Shown here: positions 13,401 to 25,800 of the stretch, piece after piece
Layout of the letters: the number at the start of each line of letters is the position of its first letter
Numbering within the stretch: position 1 is the first letter of the stretch
Assembly: GCA_004794785.1 (NCBI GenBank)
Contig: SJOL01006488.1
Span: 581,650 to 645,649, forward strand
Length of the DNA: 64,000 bases
Direction of reading: 5' to 3'
From: Opisthorchis felineus
Lineage: Eukaryota; Platyhelminthes; Trematoda; Opisthorchiida; Opisthorchiidae
Position numbers and translations under genes: made by a program
The notes under the pieces: generated by a model
Told to the model about the DNA's origin: nothing
The model's database searches: none
The model's input: only the letters and a program-made list of their open reading frames with translations

Positions 13401-14450
13401 AGGCGTAACAGCTGCAACGAAACCGGAGTTTCTTCCTTAAAATGGGAAATGCAAACAGGCTGTACATTTAAAAAAATCATGGCCTTGTACTTTTTCGAAT
13501 AGAAGTTAAGTTCACTAACCCCCTTAATGGAGCTGGGCGTACTGCATCAGGAAATTAGCTCAGGATCTGCTACTCGGATGACTGGGATGACATTGAAAGG
13601 ACAGCTGCAGTGGCTAGATAACGTTACGATATGTAGCAGTGAAGTGATACAGACTTTGAGTAAATGCGGTCGCAGGTTTGAACTGCACTGATTCATTTGG
13701 GTTGGCTTATCCTCCCTCTGAACATCATCCGAAGCCGCAAGATACTAGGTATACATAGTCCGTTGTACAAAAATTGGATGGTCAGCAGGTCATGCATGAC
13801 CATGCCAAAGCATGAGTTAACCTCACAGTCGGCCCGATAATGAAGTACTTTCTGTCTTTATGATAAATACAATTAGGCTATTCTGACAAGCCAAGGATTT
13901 GAAAATGGCGAGGCGCAAACAACTTGGGTCACTATCACCCGGTCAGGAATTCCAACCTTGAAGTATGACGGAGATGAAAGCCATGTTCCTGACTGTTGGA
14001 TTAGGTTCGGCGACAATGGGTACCACAGTTGACCAATACGTCAACTCTTGTGCATCAAGGCATTTATGCTCAACAGTGTCACCGATGATATCCCTTACCC
14101 GAGCGGGAAGTCGACGACTCAACAAACGTTTCTAGGATAGATGAGACAGCGGATGACAAGGGCAGCAGATTGGTTCCCGGACCACAGAAGTTTCACAGAA
14201 CCTGCCTCAAATATTAAGTTTACGAGAAAGAAAACAGGCAGTTCGGTCCCAAGTAGGATGTCTTATTTGTTCTCCACTTCAAAATATCAAGAATAAAGAT
14301 GGAATGCTCTGGCTAAATAAACCCAACTATTTGCAATCCAACTGCCAAGCTCGGCGAACATACCAATAACCAAATCTGCAGATTAAGTCGGTTTTAATAG
14401 AAGACCCAAGTGAATCGCTCGATTGTGATATTCTTGACGTAACACAGTGG
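7465..14450. other. Seven kilobases without recognisable gene
   Basis: I find no coding region, RNA gene or named repeat. Reading frames stay below about 100 codons and show no conserved motif. The frame at 12281-12571 (minus) and the overlapping frames at 10946-11200 are typical of chance frames in moderately AT-rich DNA. The last exon of the transporter gene could lie in the upper part of this stretch or below 16.4 kb, but I could not locate it. Confidence 0.4.
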
Positions 14451-14455
14451 TGGTA

Positions 14456-14572
14456 GGGTTAGTGAAAACCCTTCGACAGCACATGACCTGATTCGCCCTT
14501 CTTGGAGCACGGCAGGTAGGCAGGGTCTCAGAATATCCGTCAACCCTATGTTATGCTTGAACCGAAATTGTG
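14456..14572 (+). repeat. Dispersed repeat, CTTCGACAGC family, copy 1
   Basis: The copy contains CCTTCGACAGCACATGAC, then TTCGCCCTTCTTGGAGCAC, then GGCAGGTAGG, then CCGTCAACCCTATGTTATG and CTTGAA. The same order and spacing recur at 63890-64000 with about three quarters identity by eye. A split version occurs at 18.2-18.5 kb. No coding potential is visible and the class is unknown. Confidence 0.6.
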
Positions 14573-14574
14573 CG

Positions 14575-16400
14575 CAATTGGGAAATACTCACTCGCAAAC
14601 TAAGCTGGTGTGAATGAGAGACTCAATTGAATCCCAGCTGAATATCTCAGTTGTTATATTCCGTAAATGATTGCACTGAGCAGAAAGTCATTTTGGCCAA
14701 GTCTGAAGGACGATGCCTATGGGAGGAACCGCTTTGTGCAAAACGTGGGGAAATATTTAAGTGACTAGCATTTGGGTATCAGACTTGGCTTGTTCCTCCC
14801 AGTAACTAAAGCAAAACGCTGTTAATGATACATAGAGCTCTATGCAAATTTTTCCAAGTAAAACGGTAAATGATGGAGATTAAAAAATCATCGGTGCTTC
14901 GCATAGAAAATGTAACCATACATGAACCAATGGAATAACACAAGCATTAAAAGTGCGGATTTTGGCATCAAAGCTAGTGAGACAGTTGCTGAGCAACTGT
15001 TTCTAATGGACAGAGAGTCGTCGCCTTAGGAGGAAATGAACGGTTTGCTGCACGAGGACAATCGTAAGACTGACGAAGAGAATCAAACTGGCAAGTAGGA
15101 AAGCGGGTTTGTAGGAATTGTAAGTGTCGAACAGACGACCTAACGTAAAGCGAGAAAAGAGAAACCAGGTTTGCAAGTAGGTTGAGCAGTGGGGTAATGT
15201 ACGGTTATCGGATTTTTTTTTGGGGGGGGGGTCAGTCTACCAATTGAATCTGCGAAATTAGTTAGTTGAAACTTGGTATGAAGCAAAGCAACATCAGGTT
15301 ATTTGAAATAACAAAACTTGTTTTCCTGGTCGAGCACTGATAAATTGTGTTTACCACAACACGTAGAAGTGACTAGCTGATGGCTACCACCGCAGGCTGA
15401 TGCACTGGGTATATCGATGTCCATGGAAACCAAAGTGTCATTTGTGTGTGCTTGCCAAAAAGCCAGTGATTTTTTAAATGGACAATGTTAACGGCCGTCG
15501 ATCGAATGTGGATTTCGATACGAAGGACGCATTACTTGATAGGACATAATACACAAATTGACGTAAAAACCGCAAGACAAGGGGTCCGAAATATCGCGGA
15601 ACCTCAATGGCGAACCACGATTATTTAGCCTGTAAAATATGAGAGGGTACGCGGACCGCTAATCGCAGCTGAGTAGTTTAACACCTAAGACGCTCTAGGT
15701 GTTTTCATAGTCAGTGACGTTATTGACATCGCTCTTTCTCGTTTGCACTCTTTTGCACGAAGATAAGCGACGATAACTTTCCGATTCCTTTTGAATTCCT
15801 GGGTTCCAGCGTGTTAGCTACTTCAAAGCGTTGTTGGTAGAGATTCAAGCACTGAGGGTAACGCTCCCCTTATGAAAACCGTGCAAAACTCTATAAGACT
15901 AGGCTGAATGCTTTTGACTATGAAGTGGCATTCAGTGCGACTGCATCTAGAGTTACAGTCGTCAGAAACGAAGAATACCTAGTAGACTGCGTTTACCTAC
16001 CACGCAGAAACGGAGTTGTGGTGTCCGTCTCAGTCATGCTATGGACTGTGCATAAGGTCGAATATCCTATGTGTCCCGCAACTAGTGCGTTTATGTTAGA
16101 TGCCGGCGACTCACTGGCCAATTCTGAGGCCAGCATTAAAGTGAAGGTTCGGTTGGCTACTGCATGCAAGTGAGGACATGGGGTCTCAGTGAAGGACCTG
16201 ACAATAGAGCTAGGTACACTAGTATGACAACTTCTGCTGTAGCCAAAACATTTCCTCATGTATTAGGTATCACCATGATTTCAAGTCCAGCCATGGGTTT
16301 TCAGGTGGCGCACGAGTGCAAATGCCATTAGCTCAGACTCATAGTATTTAGCGAGGAGTGAGCAGGCTGGGAATATGATAACGGAAATCGACGCACACTT
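14575..16400. other. No supported gene; one unassigned reading frame pair
   Basis: A T9-G10 junction lies at 15213-15231. Around 15925-16259 both strands carry open frames of 82-88 codons. The minus frame contains SELASESPASN and GHIGYSTLCTVHSMTE. It reads like protein but matches no family I can name and has no signals of a gene, so I leave it unassigned. Confidence 0.3.
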
Positions 16401-16402
16401 AC

Positions 16403-16876
16403 CTCCAATGGTGGTCCCAATAAGATTCATCGCTCCATTGACGAACAGAAAGACGCCCAAACCGGCCGGCCACAGATTTTCACCCAATGTATCAATCAAA
16501 ATTTGTGGATATAGGACGTAGAAGCCACCATACGAGATACCGACCAGTAGACAGGCTGCCGCCATAGCTCGCCCAATAGGAAGGGAGAAGAACGAAACAT
16601 GGGCGGATATGTGGCCGGCCAGCGTGGATAAGGGCAACAAGCTGATCAACAAAGTGGACAGGCCACTCCACAAGAGGACTACCATGAAGAGAAGGAGGTG
16701 ACACAAAGATTTGTCAGACCAGGTGCGGCGAAAAAATCGGAGGAAAGGGTTTTTCCCTTCCGGCGAAATGGACGGTGGTTGTTCACCGAGGTTGTTCGTT
16801 TGCGTTAGCCAACAAGAACACAGAGGAGCACGCAGTTGACCGAGCTGTGAGGTGATTAAGCCAAAGGTAATTTGTC
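16403..16876 (-). CDS. MCT-like gene, exon 5 (helices 8/9-11)
   Basis: The acceptor TTTTTATCCCAG is textbook. With the base left over from exon 4 it gives [13 protein letters not shown], then a variable polar stretch, then [20 protein letters not shown] (helix 9), [18 protein letters not shown] (helix 10) and [17 protein letters not shown] (helix 11). The donor GTAAGT leaves one base of the next codon, so at least one more exon is required to finish the last helix and C-terminal tail. Confidence 0.85.
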
Positions 16877-19800
16877 CTGGGATAAAAACCGGGGGTAGAT
16901 ACATAAGTATAAGACGAGTAGATCTCATTAACATCTCATTGACAAACAGGTTTACGAGCGCTTACAACACAAAGCCGAAGTCTAGCAACATTAGGAAAAC
17001 AGCGAGTGTTTGATGTGTACTTTCGAAAGAAAGAACGTGTAGTAGCAAGGAATGATTTTAGTTTGTAGGACACGAGATCTTTCGACAAGATCGATTAAGA
17101 AGGGGAGTGTGACTGATGCACACTGAAGATGCCTCCTCGATTGATGACGAGATTTTTGTAAGCTAACTGCTGAGCTCGGCCGACTGACCAACAACCAGTA
17201 AACGCACCAGAGCTACGAATATCTGGACACAGTAACATGCAACTGTAACAGCCACTGAAGATGGAGATCAAAAAACCTAAGAAACAGACTATCAGGAGTT
17301 GACTTCGAAACGATTGTTAGTACACTTTGTCTACACGATCGATCCTTTACATATCTATTTGCCACGGATGTTATTTACGGGAGTGCCCCTGGAAGGTAAC
17401 TGAGGAGACAAATTGAGCTATCAGGCCCGAACCGGGCACAGTAGTTGCGGAAAATGTTGGTGCTTTTGCGCATGTGGCGCCTTTCCCGATCGTGGTAATT
17501 TGAGTAGAACCAGTGTCATAGACGACCTGATTCAGGAACTGACGGATGCAGAGACTATGATTCCTACGATAAAGTATTAATAGAATAGATCTACGAGATG
17601 ATAAACTGGACCCCAAGTGGAATATCGAAGCTCCGTCAGTTTTACAAAATCGGTTAATCATACGAACAGGAGGCTTTTTCGGAGTTGGATGCGCATTTGC
17701 AGGTTAATCTAGTGTTAACGAGGGATTCGACTGAATCTGCCGCCTATAACACAGTTCGGTGTCTCGAATATCGTGCCAACTGAAAAAATGAGGGGACCTT
17801 TGCCCAGCACATTTAGTTGAAGAATATTATGAATGGAAGACTGAGTCGAGTCACTCTAATACTGTCTTAGATCACAAATGAGCGTATAACTTCATTTATG
17901 TGTAACTTGGCGTTCGAGCAGGAAAGAGGATCGGGAATTGCACCCACGTGAAGAGTTTTAAGAAGGGAGGAACATGCAGTGGGCAGTCCAAGAGTTTAAT
18001 CATCCTTATAATTAGTGTCGTGTCCAGCAGCTTTGTTTATTTGGATAATCGAATGAACAGAGCTATGCGGTAGCACAGTGACCCCGAGTACACTGTTCTA
18101 ACTTGCCATAAGGTAGTACGACGGTAATGCGATCTTAAGCGGCTAAGTTTTTCTACTTGACGTTTCCAGCCGCCATGAAAAGAAAATGTCTCAATTATAC
18201 GTAAATGCTATCAGGTAGGCGTAGTCCCCGAATTCCCATCAATCTTATCTACTTGAACACTATATTGGACGCGATTACCGAAATACACTCGTTTTCAGAT
18301 TACATCGGTTATACGGGGAGAGTCAGTTGAAGCTCTTCTTTATGATATTCTTCAAGTGAATGTGCCGCACAAAAGCTGCCTTATGTATCAGTTGGCACGA
18401 TATCTCAGACATCTAACCGCATTTTCCTGAGGCAACTGATTATTCATAGGGTTAATGAAGTCCTTTCGACAGCCCATTACCGGTTTCGTCCTCCTCGAAG
18501 ATGGCTAATCAGTTCTGCTCCTCGTAAGCTTCATAATGGGTGTGGAAGAGCATTTACAGGCCACATTGGGCCTTATTCCGGTCAATCACTGGTAGCCACT
18601 CAATTGATCCAAGAACCCTTGATCACAACACAATCACCCCTCCCAAGTGACTCAAGATAACCTGCAGTTCGGGAAAGCACTAGGGTTAAGATTCGCGCTG
18701 CCAGTTGAATACTACATAGCTGAAATACGTGCGTGAATTCCCGATTGCTCACATATAAACCTGGGCCACCGGACCGTATGTCAGTCCCACTTCACCTCCA
18801 TGCAATCGACGCGGTTGTGGTTTGTCAACAGTACATCTACCGAGCACGGTACATGTATAAACGCATGCACCTATCCTGAACCAATTTTATGAGCCACTAA
18901 TGAGGCGGCATAATTTAAGCCAGTCAATAGCAGAGTGGAAAGAGGAATCAATGCGAAATTCACATTGCGCATCCACAAACCAATCACGTCTAAATTTGGT
19001 GAAGTAAACTATGGTGACGATTTATAGTACTTTGAAATTTATGAGCCCGACATCGCGAAGGAAATCAGGTTAGTCATCATAGTATTGGAAAGCCTATGCT
19101 GTATTTCCCAAAAAAGCAAAACAAATTAATTACAAACTCCTTACATAGCTATGTTCTTTTGTTGTTCTTGTTCAATTATGGCTTAACAGTGCATACATAC
19201 ACTGCGCATTCACAGTGACCCAAGCCGTAGGAACTCATGATTATTGTGTGGGCTCTTCGTGTTAATGAACTAGTGTACACCTCAGCTACATATATGTGCA
19301 AAACTGGTGGATGTCTGGGGCATTCAGTCTAGTTGGAAGGATAAAAATAACAAAAACATTTGTGAACATCTGATGGGAGGAGAGTGGCCTACTCCGGCGT
19401 TTTCTGGTTCGGGGGGGGGGTATTAATGACGCAAGCTAATAATAATGGTATTAATGACTGATTATTCCACAGCCACTGGACGTATGTGCATAGCCGGTAT
19501 GCAACAATTTGCAAGTAGTGTGAGGAAATTTGGAGATTTTCGAAGAAGATTACGTTCTGTGAATACAATATAGCTAAAAATCTGAGCCGTGTAGACCTGT
19601 TCCATCCTGAATTGGACTCATAAACACCGGTACTTTCTCGAAACCCAAAGGAGCTGCGAACTCGTAACCGCCTGGCACTAAACCGTTCGGCTATGAGCAG
19701 CTGATCAGCAGTGTGGGTAACTCGCACTTGGATAGGATATAGCGCCACTCGTTCTTCAGTCACAGAATCCGTATCCTGCGATCACCTATTGAGTGGCTCC

Positions 19801-22800
19801 TCGAGTGACGACTTTTCAGATGGAAGTTTCACTCATCGTGTAAAATATTCTTCCTTTGAGCTACTTATAGAAAGTTCGGAACTCCTTGGAGATGTGAACT
19901 ACTGGTAATTCCCAAAAAAGATAAAACAACTGTACAATGCTTCTCGACCTTCCAGCATGGATTGACTTCACTTATAGGAGGAAATATCCACTGAAAAATC
20001 ATAATTGGTTTGAACGCAGTTTTTAGCCATCACGGAGCCTAAACACGATGACAAAAATGGAGGTAGGCACCAAAGTATTTGGGGGACCAAACGAAACTAA
20101 TTTAACGGGTTGCTCAGTTTCAATCCGCATGCATTTAAGGACATTAGTGTTATGCTAGGAGATGATATATCCCAAAAATGCTTACAGTGGAGCTGAGTGT
20201 TTATCTGACTTCATAAACTAAATGGATTTCAAAAAGGAGCAATATAATTGAAAGCGACTGATGCATGTGTCAGACTCTTCAAATTTATCGGAATTAGAAT
20301 CAACCTCAACAAAGGACATGGATAATCGGAGGCTAGAGTGCTCAGAGGCATTAAATTTAAAACACACTCAGTATCAAGAGTCAACCCAAGCACGTACCGA
20401 TCAACGACCCCATGCCAATAAGGGAAGGCAACAACGACACTTTTGACATATTTGTATCGTCCAAGTTCCCGTTTTCATCACTAAGCGACAAGATACCGTG
20501 GTCATAAATGAATGTCCAGGGTATCACGATCGCCGCTCCAGCCAAACCATTGGCGAAAATGTAGACGATGTAGGTGGGATTTTTCCACAAACCACGGGAA
20601 CCCAACTGTTTGAGACTGACCTTGAAGGCTGTCAGGAAATCAGCACATCCGGATCGCTCGTTCGCCATGTCCCCTCGGATATCCTCGATTGTATCTGCAG
20701 CTGACACTGGAGTAGTGGAACATCCAAGCGCCCGAAAACGACAACGCGAAGGAATGCACATCGCATATCGTATGCACGACCAGAGTCGCCGAAATGAAGT
20801 TGAAGGATTATTGAATTCTGATGATGGAAAGCAATGGAAGCACACTGTGCTACTATTTTCGTTGTACTGGACGGTGCCTATTCAGCGCCTTCGGTTTCCG
20901 CCGAAGGACACAGCCATTTCTCGGAGTAACTTGTTAAATGAATTAACAGAATGAAATGTTCGCAAGAACCATTTTACTCAAGGCTCATTCACACATTGTC
21001 CCGATGGGTTGAGGGTTCTGCTCAACAAATAGAGAGGTGAAGGTCATAATGCATGTTTCGGCGGAATATTCAGAAATTCAAAAGTATCGAAATTAACAAC
21101 TGTTTACCATAGTGAACAGAGAATGAGATCAAATGCGCATTAAAGGCCGGTACATTGTCAGAACTTAGTATAAAATTTTCACCTGATCAGAAAGAACACG
21201 ATCATAAAATTGATGGGAGGCACCGGAGACGACCTTATTACTGAAACTGGTGCACGAAGCTGAAGGGATTATTAATCTCTGGAACTTGAAGAAAGTGTGG
21301 AGATAGAAAGATGAGCGATCTATTGCAGTACGGTTGCCAGCTCGAAACACGTGAGCGACGGAGTGAGAAAATAAGATAACAATGCGGAAATAATGATTCC
21401 TTGAGGGACCCCGAAGTCCACAGGGTAGAGAGAACAGCGTTGTCAGCTGTATGGTCAATGGGATTTGGTTAATCCTGACAGAAACACTGCACACTTTGAC
21501 TCTACCTGTCCGACTTCTTTTCTGATAAAGGTGATCTGCTAAATAGGGAATACTCCAGTGTTCCAAAACCATCACATCAAAACTATGCAAACGAAAACGT
21601 CCAATCACAGCTGAAGTCCTTCGAAAACATTGCTGAATGTCTACTACCACAGCAGGTTCACTCAGACCAAATGAGAAAGTGAGGAGGGCGGTAAATGGCA
21701 GAACAGTTCGTCGTCATTCTACTGGTTCGGGGGATGAAACATCATGGCAAGCGAAACGACGAAATAGCGGTTAGTGAGGATTCCTGACTGGCTCGCAAGT
21801 TGATTCTATTAAAGAAAAGTTCCAGATATCGCAGTTTAAAAACTGAATTATTTGGTACGGTTATTCTGATGGTGAACTACTCTTAGAAAGGGTGTAGAGC
21901 ATAAACTAGCCTGTAAGATTTGCGTCGCCATAAGGTTGTTCTATGTAAGGCTTTTTCTGATGTAATGCTGTTCCATTTTCAAAACGAGCAACTTCAATAC
22001 ACTAGCTGTGTAAATTTTCGGCCAAGAAGATGAATTCTTACCAGCATTCTCTTCATCTGGTATTTGAATTGATCTGGGAACCGCTTCGGTGGCCTGGGGA
22101 AAACCAGAGGACAAAAAGAGTCAAGAGAGACTGAGGGACAAGTGTTAATTAAGACATATTTGGAAGTCCCTTTTAGTTCCTCAGTATGTGCGTTACCGTA
22201 GTGGGAAGGACCCAAGAAGGCAGTTTTCCCTAATTTTGTTCCCAAAGATTATTGTTGTCACCACGAGATGCGGACTCTGTTTACTTCAGTTTATCAGTCA
22301 AAAATTATGTACCAAGAAACGTTGGTTTAGGCTGCTTTGGCTTTGTTCAGCTGGGAGAAGGAGGAAGGGCCATACATGGGAGACAACGGCCTAAAGAGCC
22401 CATTGACGTCAAGTAGTTCGGGTTTACTTACAGATGAACCGGGAAAGCTACATGGTGGAGGTGTTAGTTTGAAGGCAAGCGCACCAAGGCGATTGGACCC
22501 TGTCCGTCAGTGTTATTACGCTTTTTCTGTTCCCTGATTAGGTTGCTATTCAGGAAGACAAAAGTTATCAACTCCACTAAGTATAACAGACAACCACACA
22601 CTCTGTGGTCGAGTCACATCTGAAGGGAAGTCAATCCACACCAGACGATCTATAAGCGAAAAAGTATGGGACGGAAGAGTTCCCTTCAAACACTAACGCA
22701 ATACGAAAAATCTCTTTTAGAGGACCATTACTACTCAGCAGGCAATGGCTCAAACACCTCTCATACTCTATCTTACTACCAGAACAACCAACAAAGCCAG

Positions 22801-25800
22801 AGCCGTTATGCGGTCGGGTTTGACAGCATTCCGGTAGGAACACAGACAAAGAAGTTTTATCTACATGCTATGTATCAGTTTGTGAATTTCCTAAAAGGTT
22901 AAACCAGACAATCTATTTCGAACAGAGTTAGGGGAATGCGAGTAAATTGTGTACCATTCAATATGCCAGGAAGACGAACCAGGGGATTTGACTAGAAAAT
23001 AAGCAATGCTCCATTACTGTGACACGCCATGACAACTTTAACGGAGCACTGTAATACCGATGTTAGTAGCGTCCTTATGAAAACAGCTTGAAAGTTCTTC
23101 ATAAGTCAGACTCTGAGACAGTAACAAATACATATCAAAAATCCCCATATAGTATCACGGAACAGTCTTTTTTTGTTTAAAGGAACATGGTTAAAGGGAA
23201 CTTTTCGCAAAATTTTGTGTTGCAGACTTGCTCGTAGATCAGGTGGCTGTTGATCTACAACCAATTAGCGCACCCGGGCTACCAACATTTTTATATATTG
23301 TGTTACAGGCTCGAAATTGTGACAATGCTTTTTTGCTTGCTTGGAATTTTTGCAGAAATCGACAGAGGTACTGTTATTCTTTCTAGGCGACAGATTTAAT
23401 AAATCCTCATGTATGTTTTACGCTTCCACAGTAATCCTCTTTGGCAGACTAGAGAGACAGTAGAGTGGTTCCAGCCAAGGTTGCTTCAAGCAACAGCAGG
23501 GTTTGTACGAGTTATACGTCGTTATGTTCTACAGCCTATCAAACAAGCGCCTCTATCCATCGAAATACCAAGTTTTTAGTGCGCATCCCTTTGTTATTAT
23601 CAGTCGCTATTAGTTTCCGAAAGATATAAGATGAGGGAAAACAGTATTTCGCTTCATCGTTCAGCAAAATTCGGAGCTTGATACCATATTTGTCAAGCAT
23701 GGTTTGTGTGCACATATGCAGCCGTAGACGAGTATTCGAGGGCATTACTTATGTGTAAGTCGCAAAGAAATGATGCGACACATTCTAGTTTAGAGTTTGC
23801 ATTACACGTGGAGGTTTTACGTGCGAAGTTTTCTTATCATGTCTGGCTGGATGACCATCAATAATTGGTGAAACCGGACTGTTATCACTTTGCACCTGAA
23901 AAGTTTCGTCCCCATAGAATTTCCATACAGCAATTTTTATCCTAAGAGTATGGCGCATACTGTAAACTAACGAAATTCAGGTTACTCAATGTGTACTGAG
24001 ATTCAGGACACACTATGGCGTTCATTGAAAGCTCACAGCAGCAGGACATCCAATACAAACTTAAATCCTACGTTGGTTTGTAACCCGATTCAACCGAAAA
24101 TATGTTCGCCCGGAGGACATGTTATTCACACTACGAGCCAGTGGGTGCTAATCACCAATCTGATGCCAATCATCCGATCGACAAAAATCACCAGTCGCTA
24201 CATGCTAGTTATCGTGCATACTAATGCATGCATTCTTCTGTAATTATAGGTGTCTGAGCAAGCACTGTTGTCGAAATCAATGGCATGCAAAACTTACTAC
24301 TACTACTCCTTCTGTCTAGCATTAAAAAAACCTGGCAGTAGCATGGACCTCGTGACTCCTCCAGGGTGCATGCAGCTGTGCCAAAAGGGTGCCACAGCCG
24401 AAATATTATTACACATAGGAATCGTAAGTGTGCATGTGGTTATCACGTGAATACGGCGGTAGTTCTTCGTGGGTCACCTAACAAGAAAGAATGTTATTTT
24501 CTAAAGACTGTCGTGGGGACGAGATGGCTCAGTGGTTAGAGCGCAAAGTTACTGACCTCAAGGCCCGTGGTTCGAACCAGACCTCTGCATCTCGACTTCT
24601 CCTGTATAGGCTTGGGCAACCTGACAGTATCCCAGCCCTCGTGCTTCCTTCGGGTGGCATGGCAGCTAGGCACCGGAAGGGTTATCTTTTTTTACCTTCT
24701 TACGACTGTCGTATCCAAAGGATTAATATGCGTATTAGCATTGGTAGAAAATTGTACCGCCTTAGAAGTCAGGATTTCTCACCATAACCGAGCAAACGAT
24801 CGGGTGTATTTTAGGGTTCCTTTGAACCGAGAAGCAAGTGTACATCTGGTAGAATCACCCTCTGAAAGATGGTGGTATCTGTGCAGTGAAGGAGCTTTTC
24901 GACCCAACACATGTTGTTAAGCGCATCAGTAAAACAGTTTTATGGCGAGACTACTAACTGACAAAATTCTGATGCACTAAACGGAAACCCTTTAAAACGG
25001 GCCGAGTCCTTATCGGAAAGGAGGTGTATTGAGAACTAGTAAGCCTACGAATGCCAGCGCATCTGTAATACAATTAGTGCCTTGTTTTACTTCTTATTGA
25101 AACCCTTGGTTCGGGTACACTAAGTATTTGAAAACGACCTTAATGTAGGTCACTAGAGGCTGTGGGTTGATACTCCCCCGTTTTGTTTCCCACACACGTT
25201 TATTTTCAATCGTAGAATGAAAAGCAGTGCTGAGCAATCAAATGACCTCAATCGATTTTTTTAATTTTTATTCACATGGACGAAGTCGTTTTCTCATACG
25301 GAGTGCTATACCTCTCTAGAAGGGACATAACCTCTGTTATGAGTAGTACCACTTCTCATGCCTCTTCATTGGATCGATCCGGCACATCGCCTAACATGGA
25401 CACAAACGCTTATAACGACCGCTAAAGCAGAAAACAACTAGGCTACACAATTTATTTCTGCTGGTGCGAATATGTGCTCTACGTTGTAGCTCACAAGAGT
25501 TCCGTTGTTATGGCACCCTTGTCGTTCGTCAACTCCAGGCTAGCTCACATTGTTATTCTGCTGCATCCTTCGTTATACTCTAACACCGTTGATGTCTGTC
25601 ATCTTTTACCGAAACCGAGTTGATTCAGGCGATTAAGTTGGCAGCTTCGCGACGGTAAGTTTCTCTTAGCAGGAATACATTGGTTGTAGATCACGTGAAA
25701 TTTTATTGGTAACAGTTGCATTTCAGTAGTGACCTAGGTTAGTGGCTTTAATTGAGTGCCGACAAAAGAAAGGTGCATTGGCCAGTTTCGCTTGCTAAAT

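Larger units (their letters stand above)
16877..20397 (-). other. Intron 4 of the MCT-like gene
   Basis: This 3.5-kb intron holds split pieces of the CTTCGACAGC repeat at 18.2-18.5 kb, a G10 run at 19411 and a tRNA-like fragment near 19.65 kb. The rest shows nothing I can name. Confidence 0.6.

Noticed and set aside
15993..16259. Minus-strand frame near exon 5 as possible last transporter exon
   Set aside because: The reading has no membrane helix and no MCT motif, and no acceptor in the right phase joins it to exon 5.
19389..19763. 124-codon minus-strand frame
   Set aside because: It spans a tRNA-like relic and a G10 run inside an intron and shows no conserved motif.
24517..24590. True tRNA gene
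   Set aside because: The A and B boxes are good, but the T-arm is not followed directly by the acceptor strand, and the same head with the same non-tRNA body recurs at three other sites, so it is a SINE.
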